Positions 1 through 8,877 of a DNA stretch of 38,034 bases are shown in pieces. Source of the stretch: Flavobacterium sp. (GTDB lineage: Bacteria > Bacteroidota > Bacteroidia > Flavobacteriales > Flavobacteriaceae); assembly GCA_014377455.1 (NCBI GenBank), contig JACMPO010000110.1, positions 1-38,034 on the forward strand, in the 5' to 3' direction. Under the pieces are notes generated by a model. It was given only the letters and a program-made list of their open reading frames with translations, made no database searches and was not told the origin of the DNA. A program made the translations under genes and the position numbers. The first letter of the stretch is position 1; every line of letters begins with the position of its first letter.

Positions 1-63
1 ATTTTTATAAACATAACCCTCTAAAAGAGCGCCTGTATTGATGTTGTTTTTACTTTTTAGCAT
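1..63 (-). CDS. Partial unidentified protein (N-terminal 21 residues)
   Basis: The reverse strand has an ATG at 61-63 followed by 21 open codons running off the window edge. The visible peptide begins MLKSKNNINTGALLEGYVY. An in-frame TAA at 70-72 just upstream of the ATG limits the start to this codon or a later one. No signal peptide or recognisable domain is visible in so short a stretch, so no function is assigned. It is divergent from the alpha/beta hydrolase, and the two share the repeat-filled intergenic region. Confidence 0.4.
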   Translation of the reverse strand, partial: MLKSKNNINTGALLEGYVYKN

Positions 64-104
64 GGTATTTTAATTTTAGAAAGTATAAAAATAAGCAAAA
101 TAAT

Positions 105-293
105 TTAATGATAATGCTTTTATAATTATATATAATGTTTTTATCTTTATTGTTAATGTTTTTTACTTTAATTTTAATTTTTTTAATATTAATTTTGACG
201 TTTTTAATATTAATTTTAATGCTTTTAAAATTAATTTTGATACTTTTAAATTTAATTTTAATGCTTTAAATATTAACAATAATGCTTTTAAAG
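105..293. repeat. Array of nine degenerate 21-bp tandem repeats
   Basis: Units begin at 105, 126, 147, 168, 189, 210, 231, 252 and 273, exactly 21 bp apart. The approximate consensus is TTAATTTTAATG followed by CTTTTAAWA. The central units (168-272) are the most alike and the outer ones are more diverged. A weak tenth unit may follow at 294. The period equals about two turns of B-DNA, so the A/T tracts are in helical phase and intrinsic bending is plausible (inference). The array fills most of the gap between the divergent genes at 63 and 393; nothing else is seen there except the hydrolase promoter. Confidence 0.75.
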
Positions 294-369
294 TAAAATT
301 TTAAATTTGATGTTCATAAATTGTGCTTACTAATTTAAAAATAGATACCCATCATTTAAAAACAAAAAC

Positions 370-377
370 TATTTTTG
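370..377 (+). promoter_or_regulatory. -7 box of the alpha/beta hydrolase promoter
   Basis: TAttTTTG matches the Bacteroidota -7 consensus TAnnTTTG. It lies 15 bp before the ATG at 393, giving a very short leader. It also argues against the upstream in-frame TTG at 375, which falls inside the box. No convincing -33 TTTG was found. Confidence 0.55.
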
Positions 378-392
378 CTACAGTTAATTTTT

Positions 393-1175
393 ATGAAAAC
401 AACCATCTTTAAAAACACTAAAATCTCTTATACCGAGCACGGAAAAGGCAAGGCAGTTGTGCTGTTACACGGTTTTTTAGAAAATCAAACCATGTGGGAT
501 GCATTTGTACCTGAGTTCTCTAAAAAAAATCGTGTAATTACTATTGATTTATTGGGTCATGGGCAAACCGAGTGTTTGGGTTATGTCCATTCGATGGAAG
601 ACCAAGCCGATATGGTGCATCATGTGTTGCACGAATTGAAAATTAGAAAAGCCGTTTTGGTTGGTCATTCCATGGGCGGTTATGTGGCTTTGGCTTTCGC
701 CAAATTATATCCAGATGTAATGAAAGGTTTGGTGCTATTAAACTCCACTTCTCGTGCTGATAGTGAGGAACGAAAAACCAATCGTGACCGAGCAATCGTG
801 GCTGTAAAGCAAAATTATTCGGCGTTTGTAAGTATGAGCATTGCCAATTTATTTAGTGAAGACAATCGCGAACGACTGGCTGAAGAAATTGAAAAAGTAA
901 AAATTGAAGCATTAAAAACACCTTTACAAGGAATTGTTGCCTCGCTTGAAGGCATGAAAATTAGAAAAGATCGAGAAGTGATTTTGCATTTTGCTACTTA
1001 TCCTATTCAGTTGATTTTGGGCAAAAAAGACGGCGTTCTAATTTATGATGATAATGTGGAGCAACTAGAAGGCACGAAAGTAGAATTAGTTACTTTTCCT
1101 GATGGGCACATGAGTCATATCGAAAATAAAAAGCAATTGCTGGTGGTTTTGTTGGAGTTTTTTAAAGAGGTTTAA
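393..1175 (+). CDS. Alpha/beta fold hydrolase
   Basis: This is a 260-residue protein of the alpha/beta hydrolase superfamily. It has the oxyanion-region HG motif (VVLLHGF, residues 23-29), the nucleophile elbow GHSMGG with Ser93, an Asp in LILGKKDG near residue 219, and a C-terminal GHMSHIEN with the likely catalytic His near 239. There is no signal peptide, so it is probably cytoplasmic. The substrate cannot be told; family members include esterases, lipases and small-molecule hydrolases. The ATG at 393 was chosen over an in-frame TTG at 375, which lies inside the promoter box. Its stop codon lies in the first bases of the inverted repeat that bounds the GxxExxY element downstream, so the original C-terminus may have been slightly different. 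Confidence 0.88.
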   Translation: MKTTIFKNTKISYTEHGKGKAVVLLHGFLENQTMWDAFVPEFSKKNRVITIDLLGHGQTECLGYVHSMEDQADMVHHVLHELKIRKAVLVGHSMGGYVALAFAKLYPDVMKGLVLLNSTSRADSEERKTNRDRAIVAVKQNYSAFVSMSIANLFSEDNRERLAEEIEKVKIEALKTPLQGIVASLEGMKIRKDREVILHFATYPIQLILGKKDGVLIYDDNVEQLEGTKVELVTFPDGHMSHIENKKQLLVVLLEFFKEV

Positions 1176-1712
1176 CCACAAAAGGCACAAAAAAAACAAA
1201 AATTTTTAACTTTTCTAGTCTTCTAAAATTCTAAAATATTCGTTTACTAGAGTCATTTGACCTTCCTTGTATAAATTTACTCAATGAAAATTGTATAGAA
1301 TTCCTTTTGGAGCTTCAAGTAATTTCATATAAGTCAAAAGTTGCGCTTGATGAATGGGAGCAAAAGTATCTACTACTTTCAATTCTAAAACAATACAATT
1401 ATCTATAAATAAATCACATCTTAAATTAATATCAACATCCAAACCTTTAAAATTGATTGGAACCAATAATTCAGATTGATAAGATATTCCTCTAATATCT
1501 AATTCTTTTTTTTAACATTTATGATAAACGCTCTCTAGCAATCCAGGTCCTAAAAATTTATGAACTTCAATTGCAGCACCATTTATTTGATAAGTTAAAT
1601 CTTTGAGATATGATTTGGTCAAGTTCATAAATATATTCTTTATTATTAGTTTTTCTATTTTGTAATTTTAAGAATAGATTATTTTGTTTTCTTTTGTGCC
1701 TTTTGTGGTTAA
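1172..1712. mobile_element. Putative small element: GxxExxY pseudogene between 21-bp inverted repeats
   Basis: A perfect 21-bp inverted repeat (TTAA in the outer bases, core AACCACAAAAGGCACAAAA) lies at 1172-1192 and 1692-1712. The match continues about 10 bp inward with one single-base indel. The repeats enclose a decayed GxxExxY gene. The unit exactly fills the space between the convergent hydrolase and AddB-like genes, overlapping the stop codon of the first and ending 10 bp short of the second. No transposase or clear target-site duplication is seen beyond the TTAA at each outer end. That this is a mobile unit is inference; the inverted repeat is seen directly. Confidence 0.5.
1215..1628 (-). 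pseudogene. GxxExxY protein (PD-(D/E)XK-like), two in-frame stop codons
   Basis: Reading the reverse strand from the ATG at 1626-1628 gives a continuous frame of about 137 codons to a TAG at 1215-1217. It is interrupted by TAA at 1512-1514 and TGA at 1281-1283, with no frameshift. The first segment carries the family motif GPGLLESVY. The middle carries RCDLFIDN and IVLELKVV, the D-x(n)-E-x-K nuclease-like core. The piece after the TGA still reads VNLYKEGQMTLVNEYFR, like the usual C-terminus. The TAA replaces what was probably a TTA Leu codon (YHKC-stop-KKELD). The family is about 125-140 residues long and of unknown function. Frame conservation across both stops suggests recent inactivation. 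Sequencing error is the main alternative. Confidence 0.8.
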
Positions 1713-1722
1713 CTTTTGGCGG

Positions 1723-4500
1723 TTAAGTTTTCTCCTCAAAAGCCACATCAACATTTAAAATTTCATTTAATAAAACTACAATTTCCTCAACATAATTTTG
1801 CATTATTTGAGGTGTTATTACATCAAAAACTTCTTTCCCCTCTTTAAATTTGAAAGGTAAAAACCCGGATTTTAAGTTTTTGAACGATATAATTCCGGCT
1901 TCTATTTCGTAATTTTCTTTATGATTTTCATACATGAAAGCATAAGCTAAAACCTGAATTATTTTATCATATTTGATGTCACTAGTTACCCCATTCCACT
2001 GTTTTAAAGTTACACTAGATTGCTCCACTTTTCCAGTTTTATAATCTACAATTCTAATTTTTGCTTTCTCATCTTTTTTACTTCGCAATTCAATTCGATC
2101 CACATTTCCTTTTATCAAAACTGTAAAAGGCAAGTTTGGATGATCTAAAATTCTTTCAAGAGTTGTTTCTAAAGCTAAAATCTGAATAATATCTCCATTT
2201 TCAATTTCTGATAATTCTAATTTTAAAAAATTGAATACGTTGCGCTTGGCAACTTCAAAAGCTAATAAATTTCTTCCTTTTTTAATTTCACCTTCTTTAT
2301 AAATTTCCTTAAATTGCTTCAAAACCTCAACATCAATTTTTGAAATACAGTTTTTTATATCTTCAGCGACTAAAATTTTATCAATGTATGGTTTGTAAAG
2401 CTCTTCTAAAGCCCTATGGATTATGGTTCCAAGAGTATTAACAGCGATGTTTTCCTCGACTTCGTCAGCTTCAGAAATTCTAAGTATTCGTTGAAAATAA
2501 AACTGTAATGGATTGCGAATATAAGTTGTTAAAGAAGATGGCGAAAATCCATTTTGTGCAATTTCCTTTAATCTTTCCAGTACTTTTTCCGATTTGGGAA
2601 TCACTGTAAGTTGGTGCGCAATTTCAGGAACATCGGCATTAAATATTCTGTGTGTTAATGTATGTTTTGGTTGAGTTTCAACTTCTAATTGAGTTATAAA
2701 TCTGCTTTTTTCACCAGCATCTATACCTTCGCTTTCGGTATTGTAAATTAAATAAATATTTTTTGCGCGTTGCAACAAATGATAAAAATGGTAGGTATAA
2801 ATCGCATCTTTTTCCTTGAAAGTTGGAAGTCCATATTCCTTTTTTACATCATAAGGAATAAACGAATTCATATTTTTTCCAGCAGGAAATTTGCCCTCGT
2901 TTACAGATGTTATAATTACAGTTTCAAAATCTAATACCCTACTTTCTAAAACACCCATTATTTGTAATCCATTTAATGGTTCTCCTTCAAATGAAACTTC
3001 TGCTACATCAATAATTTGCTTGTAAATTGCATATAACGTTTCTATTTTATCTATTGCAGTATTGGAATTGTAATATGAAATTAATTTATTGATTACTTTG
3101 TAAATAGAATATACAAAAGCATTTGTAATTTTCTCCTCTTGATTTTCATGGTTTAAATTATCTTTTATTCTAATTAATATTTGTGAGATTGTATTTAAAA
3201 CATCGAGCGAACTCGAATCCCATTTTTGAAATAAGAGTTGAAATAAATCATTAGAATTTGGATTTAATTCCAATAATTTTTTGTGAGTGATAAATGTAAA
3301 GTTGTTTTTATTAATCAAATAAACCAAATTACTTGCATGGACAAAAGGTTCAATTAACGGATGTGTCAAGACATCGAGTACATCTTTATAGTATAAAACA
3401 TAACTGCTTGCATTTCTATTTAATGCATTAATATGAGTTTTAAACAACTTACCAATTAAAATTTGCGCTGGATTATTTTTGCTAGAATATCCCATTGTGA
3501 TGTTCAAAGCGTTTACTGTTGCCGGCAACGAATATAAAACAGGAATCAACAAACTTTCTTCCCCTAGAACTATTGCAACTTTTTTAAGTTCCTTCGAATT
3601 GTTTTTATTAATGTGTTTTGCAACCAAATCGCCAACTATTTTAGCTTGTCCTATGGATTTTGGAGTGCCAATAATTTGAATATTTTTTTCTTGAGAATAA
3701 TTTGTAGCAATCCATTCAAAAGGATTTGATTTGTAATAAGACCATTCTTTTTTAAATTTTCGGGTAAATAAACCTGCATCGTGTTGAAAATCGTTCAGAA
3801 AAACTTCATCAATATCCCAATATATTTTGGACTTATCAATAGCTAATAAATGTTGAACTATTCGTTCTTCCGCTTGATTTAATGCGTTGAAACCTGCAAA
3901 AATAAATTTTTTACTACCAATAGTTTCTGTGAAGTGATTTAGATTTCTAACTGCTTCTCGGTATATCAATCCTTGATAACCAATTGATTTATTTACTAAA
4001 TGATTGTACAGAGAAGTATAATAAACAGGAAGTAGTTTCCAAAACGTAAGATAATTTTCGATCAAACTCGTCCTTTTATTAACGTCTACAGACCAGTGCT
4101 CAATTTCTTTAATATTTTCAAGATATTTTAAAATTTTATCTGGATCTAATAAGTAACGATCTATTTCATTAAAATCTTGCAATAGCGTCTTTGCCCAGTT
4201 AGCAAATATTTCAAACGGTTCTTGTTTTGAGGTTTCAGTAATTGATAGATAAACCGAATAAAATTCAAACAACAATTCTATACTATCAACCGATCTTATT
4301 CCAGCAATATCTTGAATAAAATCTTCTACACTTAAAATTTCTGGCGAAAAAATTGTTGCTACTATCTCTTTTTTTAATTCATCAATTAAAAACACTTTAG
4401 CTCTTTTGTTTGGGAGCACAATAACTAAATCTGAAATAGTTTCAGGATAATCAGAAACTAACTGTTTTGAAAGTTTGTTTAAAAAAGATTGTTCAGGCAT
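1723..4500 (-). CDS. AddB-like PD-(D/E)XK nuclease family protein
   Basis: This 925-residue protein is the likely AddB-type partner of an AddAB/RecBCD-like recombination enzyme. The N-terminus (DLVIVLPNKRAKVFLIDEL) and the middle resemble a degenerate superfamily 1 helicase fold without a Walker A motif. A C-terminal RecB-type nuclease domain begins near residue 640 (FSPSSLTTYIRNPLQFYFQ). Its active-site motifs include NVDRIEL and VDYKTGK near 817-823, followed by a Q-containing helix (IIQVLAYAF). The cysteines that bind the Fe-S cluster in Firmicute AddB are not visible around this domain. The likely AddA partner lies about 15 kb away at 19923-23078. It starts directly after the OmpA terminator with no strong promoter of its own visible; TATATTTA just before the ATG is a weak candidate. 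Confidence 0.82.
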   Translation of the reverse strand: MPEQSFLNKLSKQLVSDYPETISDLVIVLPNKRAKVFLIDELKKEIVATIFSPEILSVEDFIQDIAGIRSVDSIELLFEFYSVYLSITETSKQEPFEIFANWAKTLLQDFNEIDRYLLDPDKILKYLENIKEIEHWSVDVNKRTSLIENYLTFWKLLPVYYTSLYNHLVNKSIGYQGLIYREAVRNLNHFTETIGSKKFIFAGFNALNQAEERIVQHLLAIDKSKIYWDIDEVFLNDFQHDAGLFTRKFKKEWSYYKSNPFEWIATNYSQEKNIQIIGTPKSIGQAKIVGDLVAKHINKNNSKELKKVAIVLGEESLLIPVLYSLPATVNALNITMGYSSKNNPAQILIGKLFKTHINALNRNASSYVLYYKDVLDVLTHPLIEPFVHASNLVYLINKNNFTFITHKKLLELNPNSNDLFQLLFQKWDSSSLDVLNTISQILIRIKDNLNHENQEEKITNAFVYSIYKVINKLISYYNSNTAIDKIETLYAIYKQIIDVAEVSFEGEPLNGLQIMGVLESRVLDFETVIITSVNEGKFPAGKNMNSFIPYDVKKEYGLPTFKEKDAIYTYHFYHLLQRAKNIYLIYNTESEGIDAGEKSRFITQLEVETQPKHTLTHRIFNADVPEIAHQLTVIPKSEKVLERLKEIAQNGFSPSSLTTYIRNPLQFYFQRILRISEADEVEENIAVNTLGTIIHRALEELYKPYIDKILVAEDIKNCISKIDVEVLKQFKEIYKEGEIKKGRNLLAFEVAKRNVFNFLKLELSEIENGDIIQILALETTLERILDHPNLPFTVLIKGNVDRIELRSKKDEKAKIRIVDYKTGKVEQSSVTLKQWNGVTSDIKYDKIIQVLAYAFMYENHKENYEIEAGIISFKNLKSGFLPFKFKEGKEVFDVITPQIMQNYVEEIVVLLNEILNVDVAFEEKT

Positions 4501-4515
4501 GTTATAAATATAAAA

Positions 4516-4541
4516 AAACGTCTCGATAAATCGAGACGTTT
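4516..4541 (-). terminator. Rho-independent terminator after the OmpA gene
   Basis: An 11-bp stem (AAACGTCTCGA with TCGAGACGTTT) closes a 4-nt loop at 4527-4530. On the minus strand it is followed by a run of T residues. It sits between the OmpA stop codon and the start of the AddB-like gene. Confidence 0.85.
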
Positions 4542-4564
4542 CTTAAAATATTTTTGGAAAGAAA

Positions 4565-5971
4565 TTATTTAATTAATTTCACTTCTACTCTTCTGTTGTT
4601 AGCTTTACCAGCTTTTGTTTTGTTAGAGTCAATTGGCATTGATTCTCCGAAACCTTTAGATGATAATCTTGAAGATGAAATTCCATTAGCAATTAAATAA
4701 TCTTTAACTGCACCTGCTCTATTTTCTGATAAAGTTTGGTTTGCTGCATCTTTACCATCGCTATCTGTATGACCTTCTAAAGAGAATGTTGAATTTGGAT
4801 ATTCTTTCAAAATTGCAACCATCGCTTCTAATACAGGATATGTTTGTTTTTGGAAAGAAGCTTTACCTGAATCAAACAATATAGTTTTAGCATAATCGTT
4901 CAATCTCTTCATTACTTCATCAGTAACTTCAGGACAACCATTATTTGCAACTGTACCTTTTACATCTGGACATTTATCATCTTTATCAAGAACTGAATCT
5001 CCATCTCTATCTGGCCAAGGACATCCAGCATTTTCTTTAGGACCTTTAACTGTAGGACATTTATCATCTTTATCAGTGATTCCGTCTCCATCAGTATCTG
5101 GACAACCATTTAATGCTTTTAAACCAAATACATCTGGACAAGCATCATCTTTATCAGCAATACCATCGCCATCTCTATCTGGACAACCGTTTAATTCAGC
5201 TAAACCAAATTCTGTTGGACAAGCATCTTTGCTATCTTCAATACCATCTTTATCAGTATCTGGACAACCTTTGAATTCTTTTAATCCAGCTACATCAGGA
5301 CAAGCATCATCTTTATCGTAGATACCATCACCATCTCTATCGCTAGCTCCAAACTTGAAAGTTAAACCAGCAAAGTGTTGCATGTGAGAAGCAACATCAA
5401 CATTAGGTGTGCGAGTATCATCAAACGAGTGTTTGTAAGTAGACTGAAAAGTCAAACCTACATTTTCAGTAAACCATAAAGTTAATCCTAAACCACCGTT
5501 TACAGTTCCTGCTGAAGCATCACCTAACCAAGTGTAACCACCACCAACATGAATAGAAGGATCAATTACTTTAGATTTAATTGCATTCATGAAACTGTAC
5601 TTAACAACTGCATCAGCTGCATAGTAAGATAAGTCTCCAGGGTTAGTTACAGGATAATCTCCAGGTATAGTTAATCTTTCACCTACAAATCTTGTAATTT
5701 TGTTAACAGAACCTGTTACGCCAAAAGAAAAACCATCTCCAACATATCTCGATACATTTACAGCAGATACCGAAGGAATAATATTCCAATAGTCCTGAGC
5801 ATCAAAATATTGTGAAAATTGATCAGAAAATTTAGATGCAGCACTTACTCTGCCTCCGTCAACTGCGTTTGCACCAAACGAAATTGCCCATTTGTTGTTA
5901 CTGTCTTGTGCTTGCGATGTAATTCCTGCAAACATTATCAAAGCAACTAATACTTTTTTAAGATGTTTCAT
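4565..5971 (-). CDS. OmpA family outer-membrane protein with thrombospondin type 3 repeats
   Basis: This 468-residue protein links the outer membrane to peptidoglycan. Residues 1-21 form a signal peptide ([21 protein letters not shown]). Residues of about 22-205 are a predicted beta-barrel ending [10 protein letters not shown]. Five calcium-binding thrombospondin type 3 repeats follow (about 208-345), of the form DxDGDGxxDxxDxCP with GCPD between them. Residues from about 355 form an OmpA C-terminal domain, with [10 protein letters not shown] and [11 protein letters not shown] carrying the Asp and Arg expected to hold diaminopimelate. It has its own promoter and terminator, so it is probably monocistronic and highly expressed. 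The family is abundant in flavobacterial outer membranes. Confidence 0.93.
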   Translation of the reverse strand: MKHLKKVLVALIMFAGITSQAQDSNNKWAISFGANAVDGGRVSAASKFSDQFSQYFDAQDYWNIIPSVSAVNVSRYVGDGFSFGVTGSVNKITRFVGERLTIPGDYPVTNPGDLSYYAADAVVKYSFMNAIKSKVIDPSIHVGGGYTWLGDASAGTVNGGLGLTLWFTENVGLTFQSTYKHSFDDTRTPNVDVASHMQHFAGLTFKFGASDRDGDGIYDKDDACPDVAGLKEFKGCPDTDKDGIEDSKDACPTEFGLAELNGCPDRDGDGIADKDDACPDVFGLKALNGCPDTDGDGITDKDDKCPTVKGPKENAGCPWPDRDGDSVLDKDDKCPDVKGTVANNGCPEVTDEVMKRLNDYAKTILFDSGKASFQKQTYPVLEAMVAILKEYPNSTFSLEGHTDSDGKDAANQTLSENRAGAVKDYLIANGISSSRLSSKGFGESMPIDSNKTKAGKANNRRVEVKLIK

Positions 5972-6007
5972 ACTTAATTTTTGTTAGATTATAAAGATAT
6001 AATGTGG

Positions 6008-6038
6008 CAAAAGTAAAACGAATAAATGTAATAACAAA
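6008..6038 (-). promoter_or_regulatory. Promoter of the OmpA gene (-33 and -7 boxes)
   Basis: On the minus strand, TTTG (6035-6038), a 19-bp spacer and TActTTTG (6008-6015) match the Bacteroidota promoter consensus at both boxes. The predicted leader is about 30 nt. This is one of the best promoters in the window. Confidence 0.75.
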
Positions 6039-6121
6039 ATCAAAATGTTAAAATGTACTAATTATATAAACATTTTAAAAAATTATGCAATCATTTCACT
6101 TTTGGTTATATAACTTTATAG

Positions 6122-7312
6122 TTAAATAATATTCAAACTTTTGGCAACTTCAGTAAAGGCACGTAATGCTTTGTCTAACTGTTCTTTAGTATGAGCAGCT
6201 GATAATTGTACTCTTATTCGAGCCTTATCTTTTGGGACTACAGGGTAAAAAAATCCGATTACATAAATTCCTTTTTTAAGTAGCTCATCTGCCATTATTT
6301 GTGACAATTTTGCGTCATAAAGCATCACTGGAACTATTGCAGAATCTCCGTCTATAAAGTCTATTCCTGCTTTTCGTAAACCGTCTTTGAAATAATTGGT
6401 ATTCCACTCTAGTTGGTCTCGAAGCGTTGTGTCTTTTTCTAACAATTCAAAAACTTTTATCGATGCGCCTACAATGGCTGGAGCTAATGAATTTGAAAAT
6501 AAATAAGGTCGTGATCGTTGACGTAAAATTTCAATTATTTCTTTTTTAGCAGTTGTATAACCTCCCATTGCGCCACCAAGTGCTTTACCTAAAGTTCCTG
6601 TAATAATATCTACACGACTCATTACTCCTTTAGCCTCTAGTGTTCCCTTGCCTGTTGCACCAATAAAGCCTGCTGCATGACATTCGTCTACCATTACTAA
6701 TGCGTCATATTTATCTGCTAAATCACAAATTTTGTCTAAAGGCGCCACTAAACCATCCATTGAGAAAACACCGTCAGTAACAATAAGCTTAAAACGATGT
6801 CCTGCATCAGCAGCTTTTTGAAGCTGTAATTCCAAATCGGACATATTAGAATTTTCATATCGATAACGTGCTGCTTTGCATAATCGAACGCCGTCAATTA
6901 TAGAGGCATGATTTAAGCTGTCCGAAATAATGCAATCTTGATCTCCAAGTAAAGGTTCGAAAACTCCTCCATTAGCATCAAAAGCAGCTGCATATAGTAT
7001 TGTATCTTCTGTTTGATAAAAATCTGCAATTTTCTTTTCTAATGTTTTATGAATGTCTTGAGTACCACAAATAAACCGTACCGATGACATACCAAAACCA
7101 TGCGTATCTAAAGCATCTTTTGCAGCTTGAACTACCTCAGGATGCGACGAAAGTCCTAAATAATTATTGGCACAAAAATTTAAAACAGTTTTACCGTTTA
7201 CTATAATTTCTGCACCTTGCGGAGAGGTAATTATTCGTTCTTTTTTGAAAATACCGTTTTGCTCTATTGTATCTAATTCGTTTTGAAGATGCTCTTTAAG
7301 TTTACCGTACAT
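6122..7312 (-). CDS. kbl: Glycine C-acetyltransferase (2-amino-3-ketobutyrate CoA ligase)
   Basis: This 396-residue PLP-dependent enzyme of the alpha-oxoamine synthase family cleaves 2-amino-3-ketobutyrate with CoA to glycine and acetyl-CoA, the second step of threonine breakdown. The PLP lysine is Lys243 in GTLGKALGG, and the cofactor-binding Asp and His lie in [11 protein letters not shown] (Asp209, His212). [13 protein letters not shown] near residue 46 is typical of the family, and the length matches Kbl. No threonine dehydrogenase gene is adjacent. The SGNH gene lies upstream on the same strand, but a promoter in the gap suggests separate transcription. Related alpha-oxoamine synthases (BioF, HemA, serine palmitoyltransferase) are less likely given the overall Kbl-like sequence. 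Confidence 0.9.
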   Translation of the reverse strand: MYGKLKEHLQNELDTIEQNGIFKKERIITSPQGAEIIVNGKTVLNFCANNYLGLSSHPEVVQAAKDALDTHGFGMSSVRFICGTQDIHKTLEKKIADFYQTEDTILYAAAFDANGGVFEPLLGDQDCIISDSLNHASIIDGVRLCKAARYRYENSNMSDLELQLQKAADAGHRFKLIVTDGVFSMDGLVAPLDKICDLADKYDALVMVDECHAAGFIGATGKGTLEAKGVMSRVDIITGTLGKALGGAMGGYTTAKKEIIEILRQRSRPYLFSNSLAPAIVGASIKVFELLEKDTTLRDQLEWNTNYFKDGLRKAGIDFIDGDSAIVPVMLYDAKLSQIMADELLKKGIYVIGFFYPVVPKDKARIRVQLSAAHTKEQLDKALRAFTEVAKSLNII

Positions 7313-7343
7313 ATTATATTAATTTGAATATTATTAATACTTA

Positions 7344-7351
7344 CAAAGGTA
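7344..7351 (-). promoter_or_regulatory. -7 box of the kbl promoter
   Basis: TAccTTTG on the minus strand, 31 bp before the kbl ATG, matches TAnnTTTG exactly. No clear -33 box is seen. Confidence 0.55.
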
Positions 7352-7387
7352 TAAAGGAATAGTTAGCTGATAATAAAATTTTAATAA

Positions 7388-8617
7388 CTATTTTGTTGGT
7401 AAAAATTTATTCCAAAGTTCTGAAAATGCAGTTAAAAACAAATTTCCTTGTAAAACATATCCATCTTTGGAAAAATGTACTAAATCTGGTCTCAGTAGTT
7501 GCAACGATTTCCAGTTGGAAGCACCTTCTAATCCTTTGCTAACATTAAATAAATCCCAAAAGCATAAGTTGTTTTGGAAACAAAAATCTTTAATAGCTTG
7601 CGTCATTGTTTCCAAAATAGGATTTGGCTTTATTTTTTTATAATAAGATATTGGAGGAGAAACTAAAATTATACTTGCATTTGGGGTTGCAATTTTAATT
7701 AAATCAACTGTTTTCTTTACATCGGCCAAAAAAATATCTGGCGTTAAATTTTGATCTTGTGCTTCATTAGTTCCAAGCGAAATTACATAACAATCTGCTT
7801 TTAATTTTGGTAACTGTTTCCAAAAATTGGATGTTTTATTATAATCCGAATATTTTGCCCCATTTGCTCCAATAGAGTGATAAATCAATCCTTTTTCATT
7901 ATTTTTTTCAACCGAAACACCATAAAAATTAATAGTATCTGATGCTGGAAATGTGATTTTGAAGGTAGAAGTAAGTGATTTTAAATTTATGGAAGTATAA
8001 TCGTTAGATTCATTTAAACAAACATTCTCCCGCTGATTTTCGTTGTAATCTATAAGTATTTCGCTAGTGTTGTTTCCATAAAAGAGATTTACTTTATCAA
8101 AGCAAGATCTATCTTCATTTATAAATCGAAGTCCTATGTTAAACTCAGGATTTTTATCTTGCGATTGGATTCCAAATCCAGAAATTCCTCTAGGTATGAG
8201 TGTATCTTGTTTAGTAATCCTACTACTTTTCCAAGAATTTTTTGAATTTGAAAACACATCCGATGGAGCATTAGATTTTGCTACCTGATAAGGAAATATC
8301 AAGCCTCGACCTGCATCACCAAAGTAATTTTGAAATTGAGATCTTATGACTGCTGTCATCATATCAGCTTGAATATGAGAATCTCCAAGATGTACAATAA
8401 TTGCTTTTTCGATTGATGAACCATGCTTAATTCTGTATAATTTTTCGAGAAATGGTTGCAGATAATTTGAATTCTGAATCGTATTTATTTCTAAATTAAC
8501 AACATTTACAGTTGTTGAATCAAGTGTTGGTGCAATCCAATTTTCTATTTTCTGACCAAAAGAAAATGTCGATATGATAGTTAAATAAAAGGTTAAGTAT
8601 GTTTTAATTTTGAACAT
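7388..8617 (-). CDS. Secreted SGNH/GDSL-type hydrolase or acyltransferase
   Basis: This 409-residue protein has an N-terminal signal peptide (FKIKTYLTFYLTIISTFSFGQ), so it is exported, probably to the periplasm or surface. It has the SGNH blocks: GDSH in VHLGDSHIQADMM (nucleophile Ser), a block III-like GTNE in ISLGTNEAQD, and the C-terminal DLVHFSKDGY with the Asp-x-x-His pair. A long insert separates the first two blocks. It is a distant paralogue of the SGNH protein at 24564-25955, which is paired with an MBOAT protein. It may therefore remove or transfer acyl groups on a surface glycan; this is inference. The substrate is unknown. Confidence 0.75.
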   Translation of the reverse strand: MFKIKTYLTFYLTIISTFSFGQKIENWIAPTLDSTTVNVVNLEINTIQNSNYLQPFLEKLYRIKHGSSIEKAIIVHLGDSHIQADMMTAVIRSQFQNYFGDAGRGLIFPYQVAKSNAPSDVFSNSKNSWKSSRITKQDTLIPRGISGFGIQSQDKNPEFNIGLRFINEDRSCFDKVNLFYGNNTSEILIDYNENQRENVCLNESNDYTSINLKSLTSTFKITFPASDTINFYGVSVEKNNEKGLIYHSIGANGAKYSDYNKTSNFWKQLPKLKADCYVISLGTNEAQDQNLTPDIFLADVKKTVDLIKIATPNASIILVSPPISYYKKIKPNPILETMTQAIKDFCFQNNLCFWDLFNVSKGLEGASNWKSLQLLRPDLVHFSKDGYVLQGNLFLTAFSELWNKFLPTK

Positions 8618-8657
8618 TTACTGTTTAATAGATTATTTTGATTTCAGAAAATTGTTG

Positions 8658-8690
8658 CAAAATTAAAAACAATTGCAAAACTCAAAGATA
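8658..8690 (-). promoter_or_regulatory. Candidate -7 boxes upstream of the SGNH gene
   Basis: Two exact TAnnTTTG matches occur on the minus strand: TAatTTTG at 8658-8665 and TAtcTTTG at 8683-8690. They are about 40 and 65 bp before the ATG. Which one is used cannot be decided. The rest of the 260-bp gap to the PAS gene holds no gene, only a palindrome-like site at 8727-8738. Confidence 0.4.
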
Positions 8691-8877
8691 ATTACTTTTA
8701 AATTTTTTTATTCTTTATCTAATTTAGTAAACGTTTTCTTTAATAAAATAGTATATGTCTGACTAAATTTTATCAAAAATGGATTAATATGCCTTGAACA
8801 AAAGTTAAATCCAAACCAAACGACTGCTTTATTTTAAAATCAAATTATATTTACAAAAATTCACTAAAGATTTAATT

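Noticed and set aside
135..269. A 44-codon open frame encoding a very hydrophobic Leu/Ile/Phe peptide in the 21-bp repeat array
   Set aside because: A repeat whose period is a multiple of three and which lacks stops in one frame will always give such an ORF. The composition simply reflects the A/T-rich units, and no promoter or conserved start is visible.
1718..1730. GGTTAAGTTT at the end of the AddB-like gene, similar to the small RNA loop
   Set aside because: The match covers only about ten bases, with none of the stem, G-rich tail, promoter or terminator seen in the two real units.
5076..5321. A repetitive Ser/Pro-rich ORF opposite the OmpA gene
   Set aside because: It is the antisense shadow of the thrombospondin type 3 repeats; its periodicity comes from the coding strand.
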